The notes: a model not told the origin generated them from the letters alone. Numbered from the stretch's first letter, positions 36,109 to 46,210 are shown. The stretch: 64,000 bases of DNA from Pseudomonadota bacterium (GCA_023388255.1 JAEWGO010000013.1:1-64000), one strand, 5' to 3'. Numbers and translations are program-made.

Positions 36109-36164
36109 GGCACGCCGCGAGAAGGGATCGGGTCGGCGGCTGTCGTCATCTGCGCCGACGCCCG

Positions 36165-36200
36165 AAAAAAGAAACGGCCCGCAGCAAGCGCTGCGGGCCG
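36165..36200 (-). terminator. Intrinsic terminator of the FG-GAP gene
   Basis: CGGCCCGCAGC (36175-36185) and GCTGCGGGCCG (36190-36200) form an 11-bp stem with a 4-base loop, followed on the minus strand by TTTCTTTTTT. It is 35 bases after the stop at 36236. Confidence 0.85.
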
Positions 36201-36235
36201 AGGTCGAAGGAAGCAATGCGACCGAATCGCCGTGA

Positions 36236-39200
36236 TCAGGGAATACGGATCGCGGCACCCGTCTTGTCGTAGGCGTACTCCAGCACGCGCGCAGGGAAGC
36301 CGAGCGGCCCGGTCGTGGTCAGATGGATGTAGCCGTAGTTGAGCTGGCCAGTCTCCTCATTGCGGAACGCGATGCCGAGATAGCCGTCGGTGCCGTCGAG
36401 CCAGTTCATGAGGTAGTAGGACGAATTGGTGTAGCTCGAACCCGGACCGACGATCGCGCCCGAGTGCAACACCGCCACGTTGCCGCCCGCGTCGGCCACG
36501 CCACCGACGGGCAGCGGCGTCAGGTCGCCGTAGAAGTACGCCGTCAGCGTGCCATCGCCATAGTCATACAGGTTGATGTCGTCCATGCGCGTACCCGTGT
36601 AGCTGTCCCACAGGCCGGTGACGAGGTCCAGCGTGCTGCCGTCTTCGGAGGCGTTGACCAACTGGTCGACCGTTCCTGTGACGATGCTGGACGGGCCGCA
36701 GTGGCCGGTTTCGCCGACTTCGAAGCCGCTGCAGAAGATCGCATCGAGCGCGGTCACGGCAAAACTGACCGGAACGACGATCTGCGGATGCGCCGGATCG
36801 TTGCTCGCCACGCACAGGTTCGCGTGATAGTCGCCGACGGCAAGACCGTTCGCATCGGCGATCACGTTGACCGCCTTGGTCTGCCCCGGGGCGACGCTGC
36901 CGTTCGGCGACGGCAGTTGCAGCCACGGGATACTGGCCGGGTTGTCGCAGGTCGGACCGCCGGCGCCGTCTTCCAGCGCGACGACCATCGTCAAATGGAA
37001 GTCGGGGAAGCCGATCGTCGCAGTCGACTCCGGCGCGTCGAGGCCGCAGTCCGGCGCGGAGATGAAGGTCGGATGCGTTTCCGGCGTGCTGTTGGCGCCC
37101 GGGAACCACTGGCCACCCGCGGCGTTGCCTTCGGTGTGGAACTCCACAACCAGATCGAGACCCGCGGTGTCGGCGATCGCGCCGCTGACCGGAATCGTGA
37201 TCGAAGCGAGGCCCTGCGTGATGGTCGCGGTGGCACTGCCGATAGGCGTCAGGCTCGCGGTCGGGATCGTGTTGACTGCGGTCGCATGCGGGATCGTGTA
37301 GAGGTTGATCGTGACCGGCACGCCGCCGGCGATCGCGATCGAACCGGACGAGACGGTCACGCTCTTGACCGCCGCATTGGCGCCAACCTGGGCATGCTCG
37401 TTGAAGTAGAAGCGGCGCCACCAACTGTTGGCTGCGGTGCTGGTTTGCTCCTCGCCGCACGACACGCCTTCGTCGCCGGGGCTGTTGTCGGCCATCTGCG
37501 CGATCGATTGCTCGTCGAGCACGACCGGCTGGCCGAAGCGGCTGGCGCCGCCGAGAGCCGCCGCGCTACGCCATTGGCTGCGCGTGCGCACATCGCCTGC
37601 CGCGAAGCGGCGAGCGGCGCTCGTCTTGTAGCTGGTCGGCGCGACGCCGCGCTGGGCGGCACTCGTCTGGATGCTGAAGTCGAGCGCGCTGCCGCCGATA
37701 TTGCCGATGGTCAGCACGCCGGCATCCGAACCGCCGCTGTGCGTCGCGAACGCCAGCGCGTTCGGTGTGACCGTGGCGACCGGCTCGGGCGAGACATTGC
37801 TGCCGACGTAGAAATACGCCGCGTTCGCCTTGCTCGCTCCGACCAGAATGGTGTCGCCGCGCTTGGCGACCGACAGGCCGTACTCGTTGCCGGCCGCGGC
37901 ATCCGATGCGGCGAGTTTGTCGATCTGCGTCCACTGGCCGCCGCCGTTCTCGAACAGGTAGGCCGCACCCTTCTGGCCGTCGGCGCCGTCCGCACCCACC
38001 AACAGCGTGTCGCCATCGAGCGCGACCGCAACACCGAAGTTGCCGCCCGGCTCGCCGTCGTCGGGGAAGACCTGCTGCTGCATCGTCCAACTGCCGCCGC
38101 TTTGGGTGAAGATCCATACTGCGCCCGTCTGCGGCATCGCGCCCATCGCAAGATTGCCGCCGATGGCGAGGGTCGCGCCCTGGATCGCGACCGCGCTGCC
38201 GAACGCCGTGAACGGGCCGGCGCCCGGAATCACCAACTTCTGCGTCTGGCTCCAGCTGCCGCCGCTCTCGCTGAAGACATAGGCCGCACCGGCGAAGAAG
38301 CCCGGATTCGGAGTGCCCAGCACCACGGTCGAACCGTCCAGCGCGGCGCCGATGCCGAGCTGATCGTTGCCGACGCCGTCGCTGGCGACGAGCTTGGCCG
38401 CCTGCGTCCAGTTGCCGCCGCTGTATTTGAAGACGTAGCCGGCGCCCTGCGAGGCATTCCCACCGACCGTCGCGGTCGCCGCGCCGACCAAGGCCGTGTC
38501 GCCCGACAACGCCACGATCGAGCCGAAGCGGTCGTTGGCGATGCCATCGCCGGCGACCAGCTTGGCCGATTGCGTCCAGTTGGCGCCGTTGCCTTCGAAC
38601 ACGTAGGCGGCGCCCTGATTGCCATCCTTGGCGCGCGCACCGATCAACGCGCGGTTACCCGCCAGCGCAACCGAATAGCCGAACGTGTCGCCGGCAGCGC
38701 CGTCGTTGGCGTCCAGGCGAGCGACCTGGCTCCAGCTTGCGCCGCTGCGCGCGAACACATAGGCCGCGCCCTTGCCACCGGCCTTGTCGGCGCCGATCAG
38801 CGCCGTGTCGCCCGACAATGCCACCGCGTAGCCGAACTCCTCACCGGGCGCGCCGCCGCTGGCGGTCACCTTCTGCTCGACCCACACCAGCGGATCGACG
38901 ACCACCGGATACGTCGCGCCGCGATCGTCGAACGCGATCACGATGCGCTCGCCGGCGTGGCGCAAACTGGCCGGCAGCATCCGTCCATCGGCATCGGTCA
39001 CGACCAGCTTGCCGTAGCGCAGCGAGCCCCAGCCGAGTTCGTCACCAACACGGCGCGCGGCGTGCGAACTTTCCATCTGCAAGGTCAGCTCGCCTTCACC
39101 GGCGGGTCGACGCTCCAGCGTGAACCCCTGCTCGAAGCCGAGCGGCAGCGCTTTCCACCATTCCGTGACGACACCATGTTCGTAGTGCGCCTCGTTGGCC

Positions 39201-39532
39201 TGCACGCGCGGCGCGACCGGCGCGACGGCGTGACGATCGCTGCCGCGGCCCCAATCGAGCAGGCGCAAGGCAAGTGCCTGCTCGCCACGGAACTCGGCGC
39301 CGCCGGTCTTGAAGCAGCCTTCGAGCGACTGCGCGGCGATCGTGGCGCAACCGTTCGCATCGAGCGCATGGGAAACGCCTGCGTCGGCCGCGAGCGCGGC
39401 ATAGAACGCCGGCTGCAAGGCCGTCGGCAAGGCAGGGGAGCGGTCCGTCACGGCCGCATGAACGACGGTCGCAGGTACGACCGCCGCGGCGCCGAGCACG
39501 AATGCCAGCGCCTTGGTCATCGGGTAATTCAT
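36236..39532 (-). CDS. Secreted FG-GAP beta-propeller protein
   Basis: 1098 residues; ATG 39532 has GGAG upstream and a signal peptide to about residue 27 (VVPATVVHA). After an N-terminal region (to about 220), seven blade-like repeats of the type FGxxVALSGDTALIGA ... GAAYVFxxxGxxWxQ make an FG-GAP propeller (about 225-580). Then come beta-sandwich domains, one with the choice-of-anchor type ending (SVAPGQTKAVNVIADANGLAVGDY, SNDPAHPQIVVPV). IFCSGFE is at 932-938, followed by a final domain with a conserved-looking C-terminus. Probably a surface or extracellular binding protein; no enzyme motif found. It is divergent from a short gap and then the HTH regulator. Confidence 0.85.
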   Translation of the reverse strand: MNYPMTKALAFVLGAAAVVPATVVHAAVTDRSPALPTALQPAFYAALAADAGVSHALDANGCATIAAQSLEGCFKTGGAEFRGEQALALRLLDWGRGSDRHAVAPVAPRVQANEAHYEHGVVTEWWKALPLGFEQGFTLERRPAGEGELTLQMESSHAARRVGDELGWGSLRYGKLVVTDADGRMLPASLRHAGERIVIAFDDRGATYPVVVDPLVWVEQKVTASGGAPGEEFGYAVALSGDTALIGADKAGGKGAAYVFARSGASWSQVARLDANDGAAGDTFGYSVALAGNRALIGARAKDGNQGAAYVFEGNGANWTQSAKLVAGDGIANDRFGSIVALSGDTALVGAATATVGGNASQGAGYVFKYSGGNWTQAAKLVASDGVGNDQLGIGAALDGSTVVLGTPNPGFFAGAAYVFSESGGSWSQTQKLVIPGAGPFTAFGSAVAIQGATLAIGGNLAMGAMPQTGAVWIFTQSGGSWTMQQQVFPDDGEPGGNFGVAVALDGDTLLVGADGADGQKGAAYLFENGGGQWTQIDKLAASDAAAGNEYGLSVAKRGDTILVGASKANAAYFYVGSNVSPEPVATVTPNALAFATHSGGSDAGVLTIGNIGGSALDFSIQTSAAQRGVAPTSYKTSAARRFAAGDVRTRSQWRSAAALGGASRFGQPVVLDEQSIAQMADNSPGDEGVSCGEEQTSTAANSWWRRFYFNEHAQVGANAAVKSVTVSSGSIAIAGGVPVTINLYTIPHATAVNTIPTASLTPIGSATATITQGLASITIPVSGAIADTAGLDLVVEFHTEGNAAGGQWFPGANSTPETHPTFISAPDCGLDAPESTATIGFPDFHLTMVVALEDGAGGPTCDNPASIPWLQLPSPNGSVAPGQTKAVNVIADANGLAVGDYHANLCVASNDPAHPQIVVPVSFAVTALDAIFCSGFEVGETGHCGPSSIVTGTVDQLVNASEDGSTLDLVTGLWDSYTGTRMDDINLYDYGDGTLTAYFYGDLTPLPVGGVADAGGNVAVLHSGAIVGPGSSYTNSSYYLMNWLDGTDGYLGIAFRNEETGQLNYGYIHLTTTGPLGFPARVLEYAYDKTGAAIRIP

Positions 39533-39717
39533 TGGTTCTGATCTCCGGGAAAGCGGGCCCGCACAGGGGGCTTGGGCGAGTATTCCGCCTGCTTTCCGCG
39601 TGCGTCAATGCACCGGGACGGCTAATTTCATCCATGAACAAAAAATGCCACGAGGCGGGTCTGAATATCACCGCTCGCGCGCGTGCCGAAGGTCACACAC
39701 CCGCCATCTGCGAGCGC

Positions 39718-40746
39718 TCAATCGTCGCGGCGCGCCAGTCGCAGCGCCGCAAGCCAGCCGAACTGGAAGCGTGTATCCGCATTCATCAAGGCCATTGCCT
39801 CGACCAGACGACGATTCAGGGTGCTGGCGGAAATATCCAGTTCGCGCGCAATCACCTTGTCCGGCAGGCCGGCAGCCAGCAGCGCCACCACGCCTTGCAG
39901 CGATTCCGGCAGGCTCGCCTGCGCCCCGTCCAGCGCCAGCTCGCCGGCAGCGGAGACGCGGATTGGCGTGGCACGCTCCCACAGCAGCTCGAACAGCGCA
40001 TGCAGCGCGTCGAGCAGGGCCGATGAGCGCACCAGCAACGAAGCGCTGTCGGGACGGTCGGGATTGAGCGGCACGAATGCGAGCTGGCGATCGGCCAGCA
40101 CCATCTTGAACGGCACGTTCGGCGCGACGCGCACCTCCTCGCCGGCCCTGACATCGCCGAGGATGCGCTCGGCCATGCCGGGGGCGGCGAGGAAGGTGGC
40201 ATCGACGATGTTGCGGAAGCGCACGCCACGCCGCTGCGCCTCGCGATGCGGACGCTGCGCCTGCTCGGCAGGCATGTCCAGCGGCGAGATCAGGATCGGC
40301 AGCCGGATCAACGTGACCACCTCCCGCTGCGCCGTTTCGTGCATGCGCTCGAACACCTGGCGCTCGGCTTCGCGCGCGGTCAGCAGTTCAACCAGTTGCT
40401 CCTGCTCGCCAGGCGGCGCGGCTTCTTCCTGCATCTGCTGGATCAGTGCGCGCGCGCGTTGAAGATCGTCCAGGCGCTTGAGCACGAGCGCTTCCATCGC
40501 CAGGCCCGGCGAAGCCGGCACGTAACGCCGCGGGCGCTGCGGCGAATAGGTGACCAACCCCTTCGCCTCGATCGCGTCGAGCAGGCGCTGCGTCTTGCGC
40601 AACGACAGCGGCAACGCCTGCGCCAGATCCGGCGCCGTGGCGCCGGGATGGGTGAGCAGCCAGCGGTAGGCTCGCTCCTCGACTTCCTCGACGCCGAGAA
40701 CGTCGAGCGCCCGCGCAGGCCGCATGCTCGCCAGCGGCGTGGTCAC
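39718..40746 (-). CDS. Helix-turn-helix regulator with TrmB-like and LuxR-like DNA-binding parts
   Basis: 342 residues from GTG 40746, which has GAGGATC upstream. The N-terminal winged helix (about 17-70) reads DLAQALPLSLRKTQRLLDAIEAKGLV, as in TrmB/MarR-like proteins. A long helical linker (75-130) and a phospholipase D-like or ligand-binding middle part follow. The C-terminus (about 285-330) has a LuxR-type helix pair, LLAAGLPDKVIARELDISASTLNRRL. The gene starts 22 bases after maeB on the same strand and is probably co-transcribed with it. Its targets are unknown; control of maeB or the FG-GAP gene is possible. Confidence 0.8.
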   Translation of the reverse strand: MTTPLASMRPARALDVLGVEEVEERAYRWLLTHPGATAPDLAQALPLSLRKTQRLLDAIEAKGLVTYSPQRPRRYVPASPGLAMEALVLKRLDDLQRARALIQQMQEEAAPPGEQEQLVELLTAREAERQVFERMHETAQREVVTLIRLPILISPLDMPAEQAQRPHREAQRRGVRFRNIVDATFLAAPGMAERILGDVRAGEEVRVAPNVPFKMVLADRQLAFVPLNPDRPDSASLLVRSSALLDALHALFELLWERATPIRVSAAGELALDGAQASLPESLQGVVALLAAGLPDKVIARELDISASTLNRRLVEAMALMNADTRFQFGWLAALRLARRDD

Positions 40747-40768
40747 GCCGATCCTCGCGCGCGCCGGG

Positions 40769-43084
40769 TCAGGCCAGGTCCGCCGGAACGATCGCGCTCC
40801 GGCCGGCCTGTTCGCGGATCTGCGCTTCGACCACGGCCAATGCCGTCATGTTGAACACGCGCCGCACGGTCGCCGCCGGTGTCAGCACATGCCCGGGCTT
40901 GGAAAGCCCCATCAGGATCGGACCGATGACGACGCCGTCGGTCATCACGCGTGTCATGTTGAACGCGATGTTCGCCGAGTCCATGTTCGGGCAGACAAAC
41001 ACGTTCGCGCTGCCGGTCAGGCGCGAATTCGGGAACAGCGTTTCGCGCACGTCGGGATTGAGCGCGGTGTCCGCGTGCATCTCGCCTTCCATCTCGACCT
41101 TCGGCAGGCGTTCGCGCAGCAATTCGACCACGCGGCGCATTTTCTGCGCGCTCGGATCGTCGTGGCTGCCGAAGTTCGAATGCGACAGGATCGCGATCTT
41201 CGGCGTGATGCCGAACAGCTTCAGGCGCCGCGCCGCCTGCATCGTCGCTGCGGCGATGCGCTCGGCGTCCGGGTCGACCGCAACATGCGTATCGAGGAAG
41301 AAAAACACGCCGCGGTCGTTGAATACCGCGCTCATCGCCGAGGGCGCATCAACGCCGGGATCGAGCGGGATGATGCCACGCAGGTAATGCAGCTTCTTGT
41401 GGTAACGACCGACCAGCCCGCAGATCAGCGCGTCGGCCTCGCCGCGCCGGACCATCAACGCGGCGATCACGGTCGCGCGCGAACGCACGATCGCCTTGGC
41501 GCTGTCCGGCGTCACGCCGTGGCGCTGCATCAGTTCGTGATAGAGCGTCCAGTAGTCCTTGAAGCGCGGATCGTTCTCGATGTTGCACAACTCGAAATCG
41601 ATGCCGGGCCGCAGGCGCAGGTTGAGGCGCTGGATGCGCGATTCGATGACCGCCGGGCGGCCGACCAGGATCGGCTTGGCGATGCCTTCGTCGACGACAT
41701 GCTGCACCGAACGCAGCACGGTTTCTTCTTCTCCTTCAGCATAGACGACGCGTTTCGGATCGGCCTTGGCACGCGCGAACACCGGCTTCATCAGCAAGGT
41801 GGTGCGGAACACGAACGCGTTGAGTTTTTCCTTGTACGCGGCGAGGTCTTCGATCGGCCGCGTCGCCACGCCGGAATCCATCGCGGCCTTGGCCACCGCC
41901 GGCGCAAGCTGCACGATCAGGCGTGGATCGAACGGCTGCGGAATGATCGATTCCGGCCCGAACGAGGTCACCTTGCCACCGTAGGCGCGCGCGGCGACGT
42001 CGCTGGCCTCGCGCCGCGCCAGTTCCGCGATCGCGTGCACGCAGGCGACTTTCATCGCCTCGTTGATCACAGTCGCGCCAACGTCGAGCGCGCCGCGGAA
42101 AATGTATGGAAAACACAAGGCGTTGTTGACCTGGTTCGGATAGTCCGACCGGCCGGTCGCGATGATCGCGTCGGGACGCACCGCCTTCGCTTCCTCGGGC
42201 AGGATCTCCGGCGTCGGGTTCGCCAGCGCGAGGATGATCGGTCGCGGCGCCATGCGCGCGACCATCTCGGATTTGAGGATGCCGGGCGCGGAGAGCCCCA
42301 GGAACACGTCGGCGCCGCCGATGATGTCATCCAGCACGCGCGCATCGGTCTCGCGCGCGTAGCGGCACTTGTTCGTGTCCATTTCCTCCTTGCGGCCCTT
42401 CCAGACCACGCCGAGGCGATCGGCGACCCAGATGTTTTCGGGCTTCACGCCGAGGCTGACCGCCATGTCGAGGCAGGCGATGCCGGCCGCACCGGCGCCG
42501 GTCGAAACCAGCTTGATCTCGCCGATGTCCTTGCCGGCCACGTACAGCGCATTGACCAGCGCCGCGCCGACGATGATCGCGGTGCCGTGCTGGTCGTCGT
42601 GGAAGACCGGGATTTTCATGCGCTGGCGCAGTTTCGCTTCGACCTCGAAGCACTCCGGCGCCTTGATGTCTTCCAGGTTGATGCCGCCGAAACTCGGCTC
42701 CATGCTGGCGATGATGTCGACCAGTTTGTCCGGATCGTTCTCGGCGATCTCGATGTCGAACACGTCGATGCCGGCGAACTTCTGAAACAGCACACCCTTG
42801 CCTTCCATCACCGGCTTCGCCGCCAGCGGGCCGATGTTGCCAAGGCCGAGCACGGCGGTGCCGTTGGTGATCACCGCGACGAGATTGCCGCGCGCGGTCA
42901 AGGTGGCGACTTCGCGCGGATCGCGCACGATCTCCTCGCACGCCGCGGCGACGCCGGGTGAATAGGCGAGCGACAGTTCGCGCTGGGTGACAACGGATTT
43001 GGTCGGTGTGACCTTGATCTTGCCGGCCGGCTCCTTGCGGTGATAGTCGAGGGCGGCTTTCTTCAGTTCTTCGATCGTGGACAT
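40769..43084 (-). CDS. maeB: NADP-dependent malic enzyme with phosphotransacetylase-like C-terminal domain
   Basis: 771 residues, in line with MaeB (about 760). Malic enzyme converts malate to pyruvate, CO2 and NADPH. The start MSTIEELKKAALDYHR is canonical. The N-domain has LAYSPGVAAACEEI, the metal/substrate segment NLEDIKAPECFEVE and FHDDQHGTAIIV; the Rossmann part has VSTGAGAAGIACLDM and LGLSAPGIL. From about 430 the PTA_PTB-like domain follows (KRVVYAEGEEETVLRS ...), which regulates by acetyl-CoA in relatives. The -10-like element TGCTATAGT is 57 bases upstream. The downstream regulator gene is 22 bases away. Confidence 0.96.
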   Translation of the reverse strand: MSTIEELKKAALDYHRKEPAGKIKVTPTKSVVTQRELSLAYSPGVAAACEEIVRDPREVATLTARGNLVAVITNGTAVLGLGNIGPLAAKPVMEGKGVLFQKFAGIDVFDIEIAENDPDKLVDIIASMEPSFGGINLEDIKAPECFEVEAKLRQRMKIPVFHDDQHGTAIIVGAALVNALYVAGKDIGEIKLVSTGAGAAGIACLDMAVSLGVKPENIWVADRLGVVWKGRKEEMDTNKCRYARETDARVLDDIIGGADVFLGLSAPGILKSEMVARMAPRPIILALANPTPEILPEEAKAVRPDAIIATGRSDYPNQVNNALCFPYIFRGALDVGATVINEAMKVACVHAIAELARREASDVAARAYGGKVTSFGPESIIPQPFDPRLIVQLAPAVAKAAMDSGVATRPIEDLAAYKEKLNAFVFRTTLLMKPVFARAKADPKRVVYAEGEEETVLRSVQHVVDEGIAKPILVGRPAVIESRIQRLNLRLRPGIDFELCNIENDPRFKDYWTLYHELMQRHGVTPDSAKAIVRSRATVIAALMVRRGEADALICGLVGRYHKKLHYLRGIIPLDPGVDAPSAMSAVFNDRGVFFFLDTHVAVDPDAERIAAATMQAARRLKLFGITPKIAILSHSNFGSHDDPSAQKMRRVVELLRERLPKVEMEGEMHADTALNPDVRETLFPNSRLTGSANVFVCPNMDSANIAFNMTRVMTDGVVIGPILMGLSKPGHVLTPAATVRRVFNMTALAVVEAQIREQAGRSAIVPADLA

Positions 43085-43140
43085 GGGCGCTGGATGGCGG
43101 CGCGGCGATGTCCGCGCGACGGGAATGAGAACGGGCAACG

Positions 43141-43149
43141 ACTATAGCA
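43141..43149 (-). promoter_or_regulatory. Extended -10 element (TGCTATAGT) of maeB
   Basis: On the minus strand TG, one base, then TATAGT (43141-43149 on the plus strand, read in reverse), 57 bases before the maeB ATG. No -35 hexamer of note, as for extended -10 promoters. A short direct repeat (CGCACCCAT twice) follows at 43151-43168. Confidence 0.4.
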
Positions 43150-43230
43150 TCGCACCCATCGCACCCATCCGGTCCGGGCACCGCTCGCCGGCGATGCCAG
43201 CGCCGTCGACACGGACGACGAATGCGTGGA

Positions 43231-45150
43231 TCAGGAGCCGGCCGCAGCCGTCCGGCGCAGGAACAGCCAGCGTTGCTCATCCCACCGATAGCGTTCCGCC
43301 GCACTCCGGATTACCTCCAGCAGCTCGGCTACCCGTTGCGGCGAAACCTGCGACCCCTTGCGCGCATACGCCTGCAACAGGACCTGGTGCACATCGTCGA
43401 GCGAGAGCGCTTGCGGCGATGCGACGTACAGGCTTTTGAGCAGCGACGTCGACAGGTTCAAGCTCGGGTCCATCATCCTGAAGCCGAACATGACGCTGCC
43501 TACGCTGTGATAGGTCAGGTCCGTCGGCGTCTTGCCGACATAGCGATAGAGTTCGTACACGGTGCTCGGAACGAACACGCTCGACAGCATGTGGCCTGTC
43601 GGCACATCGACCGGGTTTCCTTCGTACGACTTCATCTCGTAGCCGACGTAGTCGTTGCCGACGCCCGACGTGAAACCGCTTTTCTGGGTGAAGGTCCACT
43701 GGCTCACCAGATAGCCGGACGACGACGTGAACGAGGCCGGATAGCATTCCTCGTCGGTCTGGTAGCAATCGAATCGGCCGATGTCGACCTTCACCCCGAT
43801 GATCGGGCCGCCGTATTGGTCTGCCAGTGAGATGCCATAGGAGTTGTAGGGTGGCAAATCGACCGCCTGCCCTTGGCGGAATGTGGTCAGCGCACTCACG
43901 AAGTTGAAGTCGCGGCGGTCCCGGGTAATCAGTGCTCCGGTCGATGCAGCGACATAGCTCAGAGGCGCACCCGGTGTCGTCGGCGGCGACGGCACATCGG
44001 GCGCAGCACCCGAACCGTCGTTGGGAAGCCCGATGTCCTGCAGGGACGGCGCGCCGTAGGGACCAAACCAGAGTTCGCGAGTCAGATCGACCTTGCCACC
44101 GGCAGGATCGTCCATGACCTTCCACAGGTCGCGATAGTCCTGCACCAGATGGATCATCAGGCTGTTGGTGACGTTCTGCTTTTTCTTCGCATACCAGGCA
44201 CCGGTCGCGATCAGGCTCGGCTGCCAGCAATAGGCCCCGGCGAGTCCGTGATCCTCGTATTTGCCGCGATTGGACTGGTAATTGTTCTCCAGATCGACCG
44301 CAATCGCAGCGATCTGGTTCGTCGCGTACTCGACATACTGATCGCGTGTGACGTGGAACAGGCTCCTGAACTGATCCATCGTGCTGCCAGCGCCTCCATC
44401 GTCGAATCCGTAGCCCGGCTTGCCATCCACGCCCGTTGCCGTGCCGTGCCAGACCAGATCGCGCAGGAACACCAGATGCAGGTTCGCGAACTGCGCGAAG
44501 TACGGGAGGATCTGCTGCTGCCAATCCGGGAAGGGTTCCGATCCGGGCGCGAAACTTCCCGCCATCGTGGTGAAGGTCGTGTGCAGGGTCAGCGCGCCCG
44601 TCCTCACATCGTCTCGATTGGAAGCGCTCGGCAATTGCCGGTACGCATCCACCAGGCCCAGATAGACGCCGTATGCGCCGTTCAAACCGGTCGCCGGCGT
44701 GCCCGACCCGTCCGCGCCAGCCGGATGGCCGAGCAAGTTGGCGAGGTTGTCCAGCGTCGTCTTCTGGATCGCGGTGTCGACCAGCGCCTGCATGCGTTGC
44801 AGCAGAAGTGCGCTCAATTCCTGCTGGTTCACTGGCCAGAACAGGTCCATGAAGATGCGCAAGGGTCCGCCAACCAAGGGGATCAGGCTGACGCCCGCAT
44901 CGAACACAGCCTTGATATCGTTGATCGGATCCAGAATCGGCAGCGTGGCATCGAGCCCGGCGCCTGGACGCAAGCGCGGCGGAAACGCGATCGGCGGCGG
45001 CCCGCTCCGCTCGACCGCTCGCGCCAGCAGCGGCAAGCCGGCCGCCAGCGCGGCACCGCCGGGCAGACCCATCAACATGGCACGACGCCCCGGATCCACC
45101 GCGCCCGTCGCATCTGTCTTGCCGCTTTCCTTCCCGCTCCCGTGCGCCAT
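43231..45150 (-). CDS. Delta-endotoxin (Cry)-like exported protein 1
   Basis: 639 residues; ATG 45150 has GGAG upstream. A twin-arginine-like signal (DPGRRAMLMGLPGG..., residues 20-46) directs export. Domain I of insecticidal Cry toxins is recognisable: the hydrophobic helix VSLIPLVGGPLRIFMDLFWP (87-106), the central block YFAQFANLHLVFLRD (217-231), and the block DYRDLWKVMDD ... LTRELWFGP (338-364) that corresponds to the end of domain I in Cry proteins. The C-terminal 250 residues are not Cry domains II/III as I know them but are shared with the paralogue at 46252-48093. It probably forms pores in a eukaryotic membrane. Divergent from the ECF sigma gene. Confidence 0.8.
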   Translation of the reverse strand: MAHGSGKESGKTDATGAVDPGRRAMLMGLPGGAALAAGLPLLARAVERSGPPPIAFPPRLRPGAGLDATLPILDPINDIKAVFDAGVSLIPLVGGPLRIFMDLFWPVNQQELSALLLQRMQALVDTAIQKTTLDNLANLLGHPAGADGSGTPATGLNGAYGVYLGLVDAYRQLPSASNRDDVRTGALTLHTTFTTMAGSFAPGSEPFPDWQQQILPYFAQFANLHLVFLRDLVWHGTATGVDGKPGYGFDDGGAGSTMDQFRSLFHVTRDQYVEYATNQIAAIAVDLENNYQSNRGKYEDHGLAGAYCWQPSLIATGAWYAKKKQNVTNSLMIHLVQDYRDLWKVMDDPAGGKVDLTRELWFGPYGAPSLQDIGLPNDGSGAAPDVPSPPTTPGAPLSYVAASTGALITRDRRDFNFVSALTTFRQGQAVDLPPYNSYGISLADQYGGPIIGVKVDIGRFDCYQTDEECYPASFTSSSGYLVSQWTFTQKSGFTSGVGNDYVGYEMKSYEGNPVDVPTGHMLSSVFVPSTVYELYRYVGKTPTDLTYHSVGSVMFGFRMMDPSLNLSTSLLKSLYVASPQALSLDDVHQVLLQAYARKGSQVSPQRVAELLEVIRSAAERYRWDEQRWLFLRRTAAAGS

Positions 45151-45645
45151 GGGCGTGCTCCGCGTGGATGATCGACGATGGTCCGGCGGCAGCCGTCGTG
45201 GACGGCAAGCCCTCGTATCGAGCATACGCGCAGGAATGCTCCGCAATGGATCATCGCGATAGCAGCGGCCATTCGGCAGCGCCTTCAGGGCTGCGGCGCG
45301 GAGCAATCTCCGGTCCTGCATCAGTCTGCCCGATCGTGCGAGGTCGCCGAATCCGGCTTCCAGCTCCGCCACGGCGGATCGTTGCGCCGTGACCGGCATG
45401 GCGCAACGGCGTCGGCATCACCGCGGCCGCGACTTCGAACCAGGACGCGCCGGAATGTGATGCGGTGTCGCGACCGGCATACGCTTCGTGAAGCCACAGC
45501 CGCGAGAGGCGGATCTTGTCTGCGACATTGGCCAGCCGGTTGCCGCGGGATTCATCGAACGCGCAAGAGCGCGCCAAAGAGGATCGTTGCTATGCTCGCG
45601 ATACTCACGCCAAGGGCCGCTCGCGGCGCAACCACCTGCTTCCCG
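45151..45645. other. Divergent intergenic region of the toxin-sigma locus
   Basis: 495 bases between Cry-like gene 1 and the ECF sigma gene. No credible gene. It holds an extended -10 element for the sigma gene near 45591. Upstream of both Cry-like genes the octamers CGCAATGG (45242-45249; 48167-48174) and TCATCGCG (45251-45258; 48151-48158) occur, which might be shared control elements or chance. Confidence 0.3.
45588..45596 (+). promoter_or_regulatory. Extended -10 element (TGCTATGCT) of the ECF sigma gene
   Basis: TG at 45588-45589, one base, then TATGCT at 45591-45596, 50 bases before the ATG at 45646. It suggests transcription by the housekeeping sigma factor. Confidence 0.3.
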
Positions 45646-46209
45646 ATGAGCGATTCACTTGACGTCAACGAGATCACACGCCTGCTCGAGCGCTGCTGCT
45701 CGGGCGATGCCTCGGCCCTCGACCGCATCACGCCGATGGTCTATGCCGAGTTGAAGGCGCTGGCCACTCGGGCAATGCGCGGCGAGCGCGACGGCCACAC
45801 CCTGCAAACCACCGCACTGGTCAACGAAGCCTACCTGCGCCTGCTCGGTGAACGCAGCCTCGATGCCGACAACCGTTCACACTTCGCCGCGCTCGCGGCG
45901 CAGGCGATGCGGCGCGTGCTGGTCGACCACGCGCGGCGCCGCGGCGCGGCCAAGCGGCCCACGTCCGACCAGCGCATCGCGATCGACGAGATCGACCTGC
46001 CGGAGGCGGAAGCCGACCTGATCGGCCTCGATGGCGCGCTCGACCGCCTCGCCAAAATCAGCCCGCGCCAAGCCAAGGTCGTGGACCTCAAGTTCTTCGC
46101 CGGCATGGAACTCGAACAGATCGCCGACGTGCTCGACGTCGCGCGCCCGACCGTCGTGCGCGATTGGCGCATGGCGCGCGCATGGCTGCAGCGCGAGCTG
46201 GCGCACTGA
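45646..46209 (+). CDS. ECF RNA polymerase sigma factor (kinase-linked, ECF43-like)
   Basis: 187 residues, TIGR02999-type sigma factor. Region 2 spans about 8-95 (HTLQTTALVNEAYLRLL, SHFAALAAQAMRRVLVDHARRR); region 4 is about 125-180 (SPRQAKVVDLKFFAGMELEQIADVLDVARPTVVRDWRMA). The threonine-rich segment HTLQTTALVNEAY resembles the place where ECF43-type factors are phosphorylated by a partner kinase. No anti-sigma gene is adjacent; a Ser/Thr kinase gene is the nearest signalling partner, beyond Cry-like gene 2. The ATG at 45646 is preferred over 45592. It likely directs transcription of local toxin genes, by inference. Confidence 0.88.
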   Translation: MSDSLDVNEITRLLERCCSGDASALDRITPMVYAELKALATRAMRGERDGHTLQTTALVNEAYLRLLGERSLDADNRSHFAALAAQAMRRVLVDHARRRGAAKRPTSDQRIAIDEIDLPEAEADLIGLDGALDRLAKISPRQAKVVDLKFFAGMELEQIADVLDVARPTVVRDWRMARAWLQRELAH

Positions 46210-46210
46210 C

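Noticed and set aside
36323..39541. Another long plus-strand frame opposite the FG-GAP gene
   Set aside because: Same composition bias and no start signals; the minus-strand frame has signal peptide, propeller repeats and a terminator.
43231..45150. Reading the Cry-like proteins as generic Tat-exported hypothetical proteins
   Set aside because: The domain I blocks (ANLHLVFLRD and LTRELWFGP) occur in both proteins in the same order and spacing as in Cry toxins, which a generic hypothetical protein would not share.
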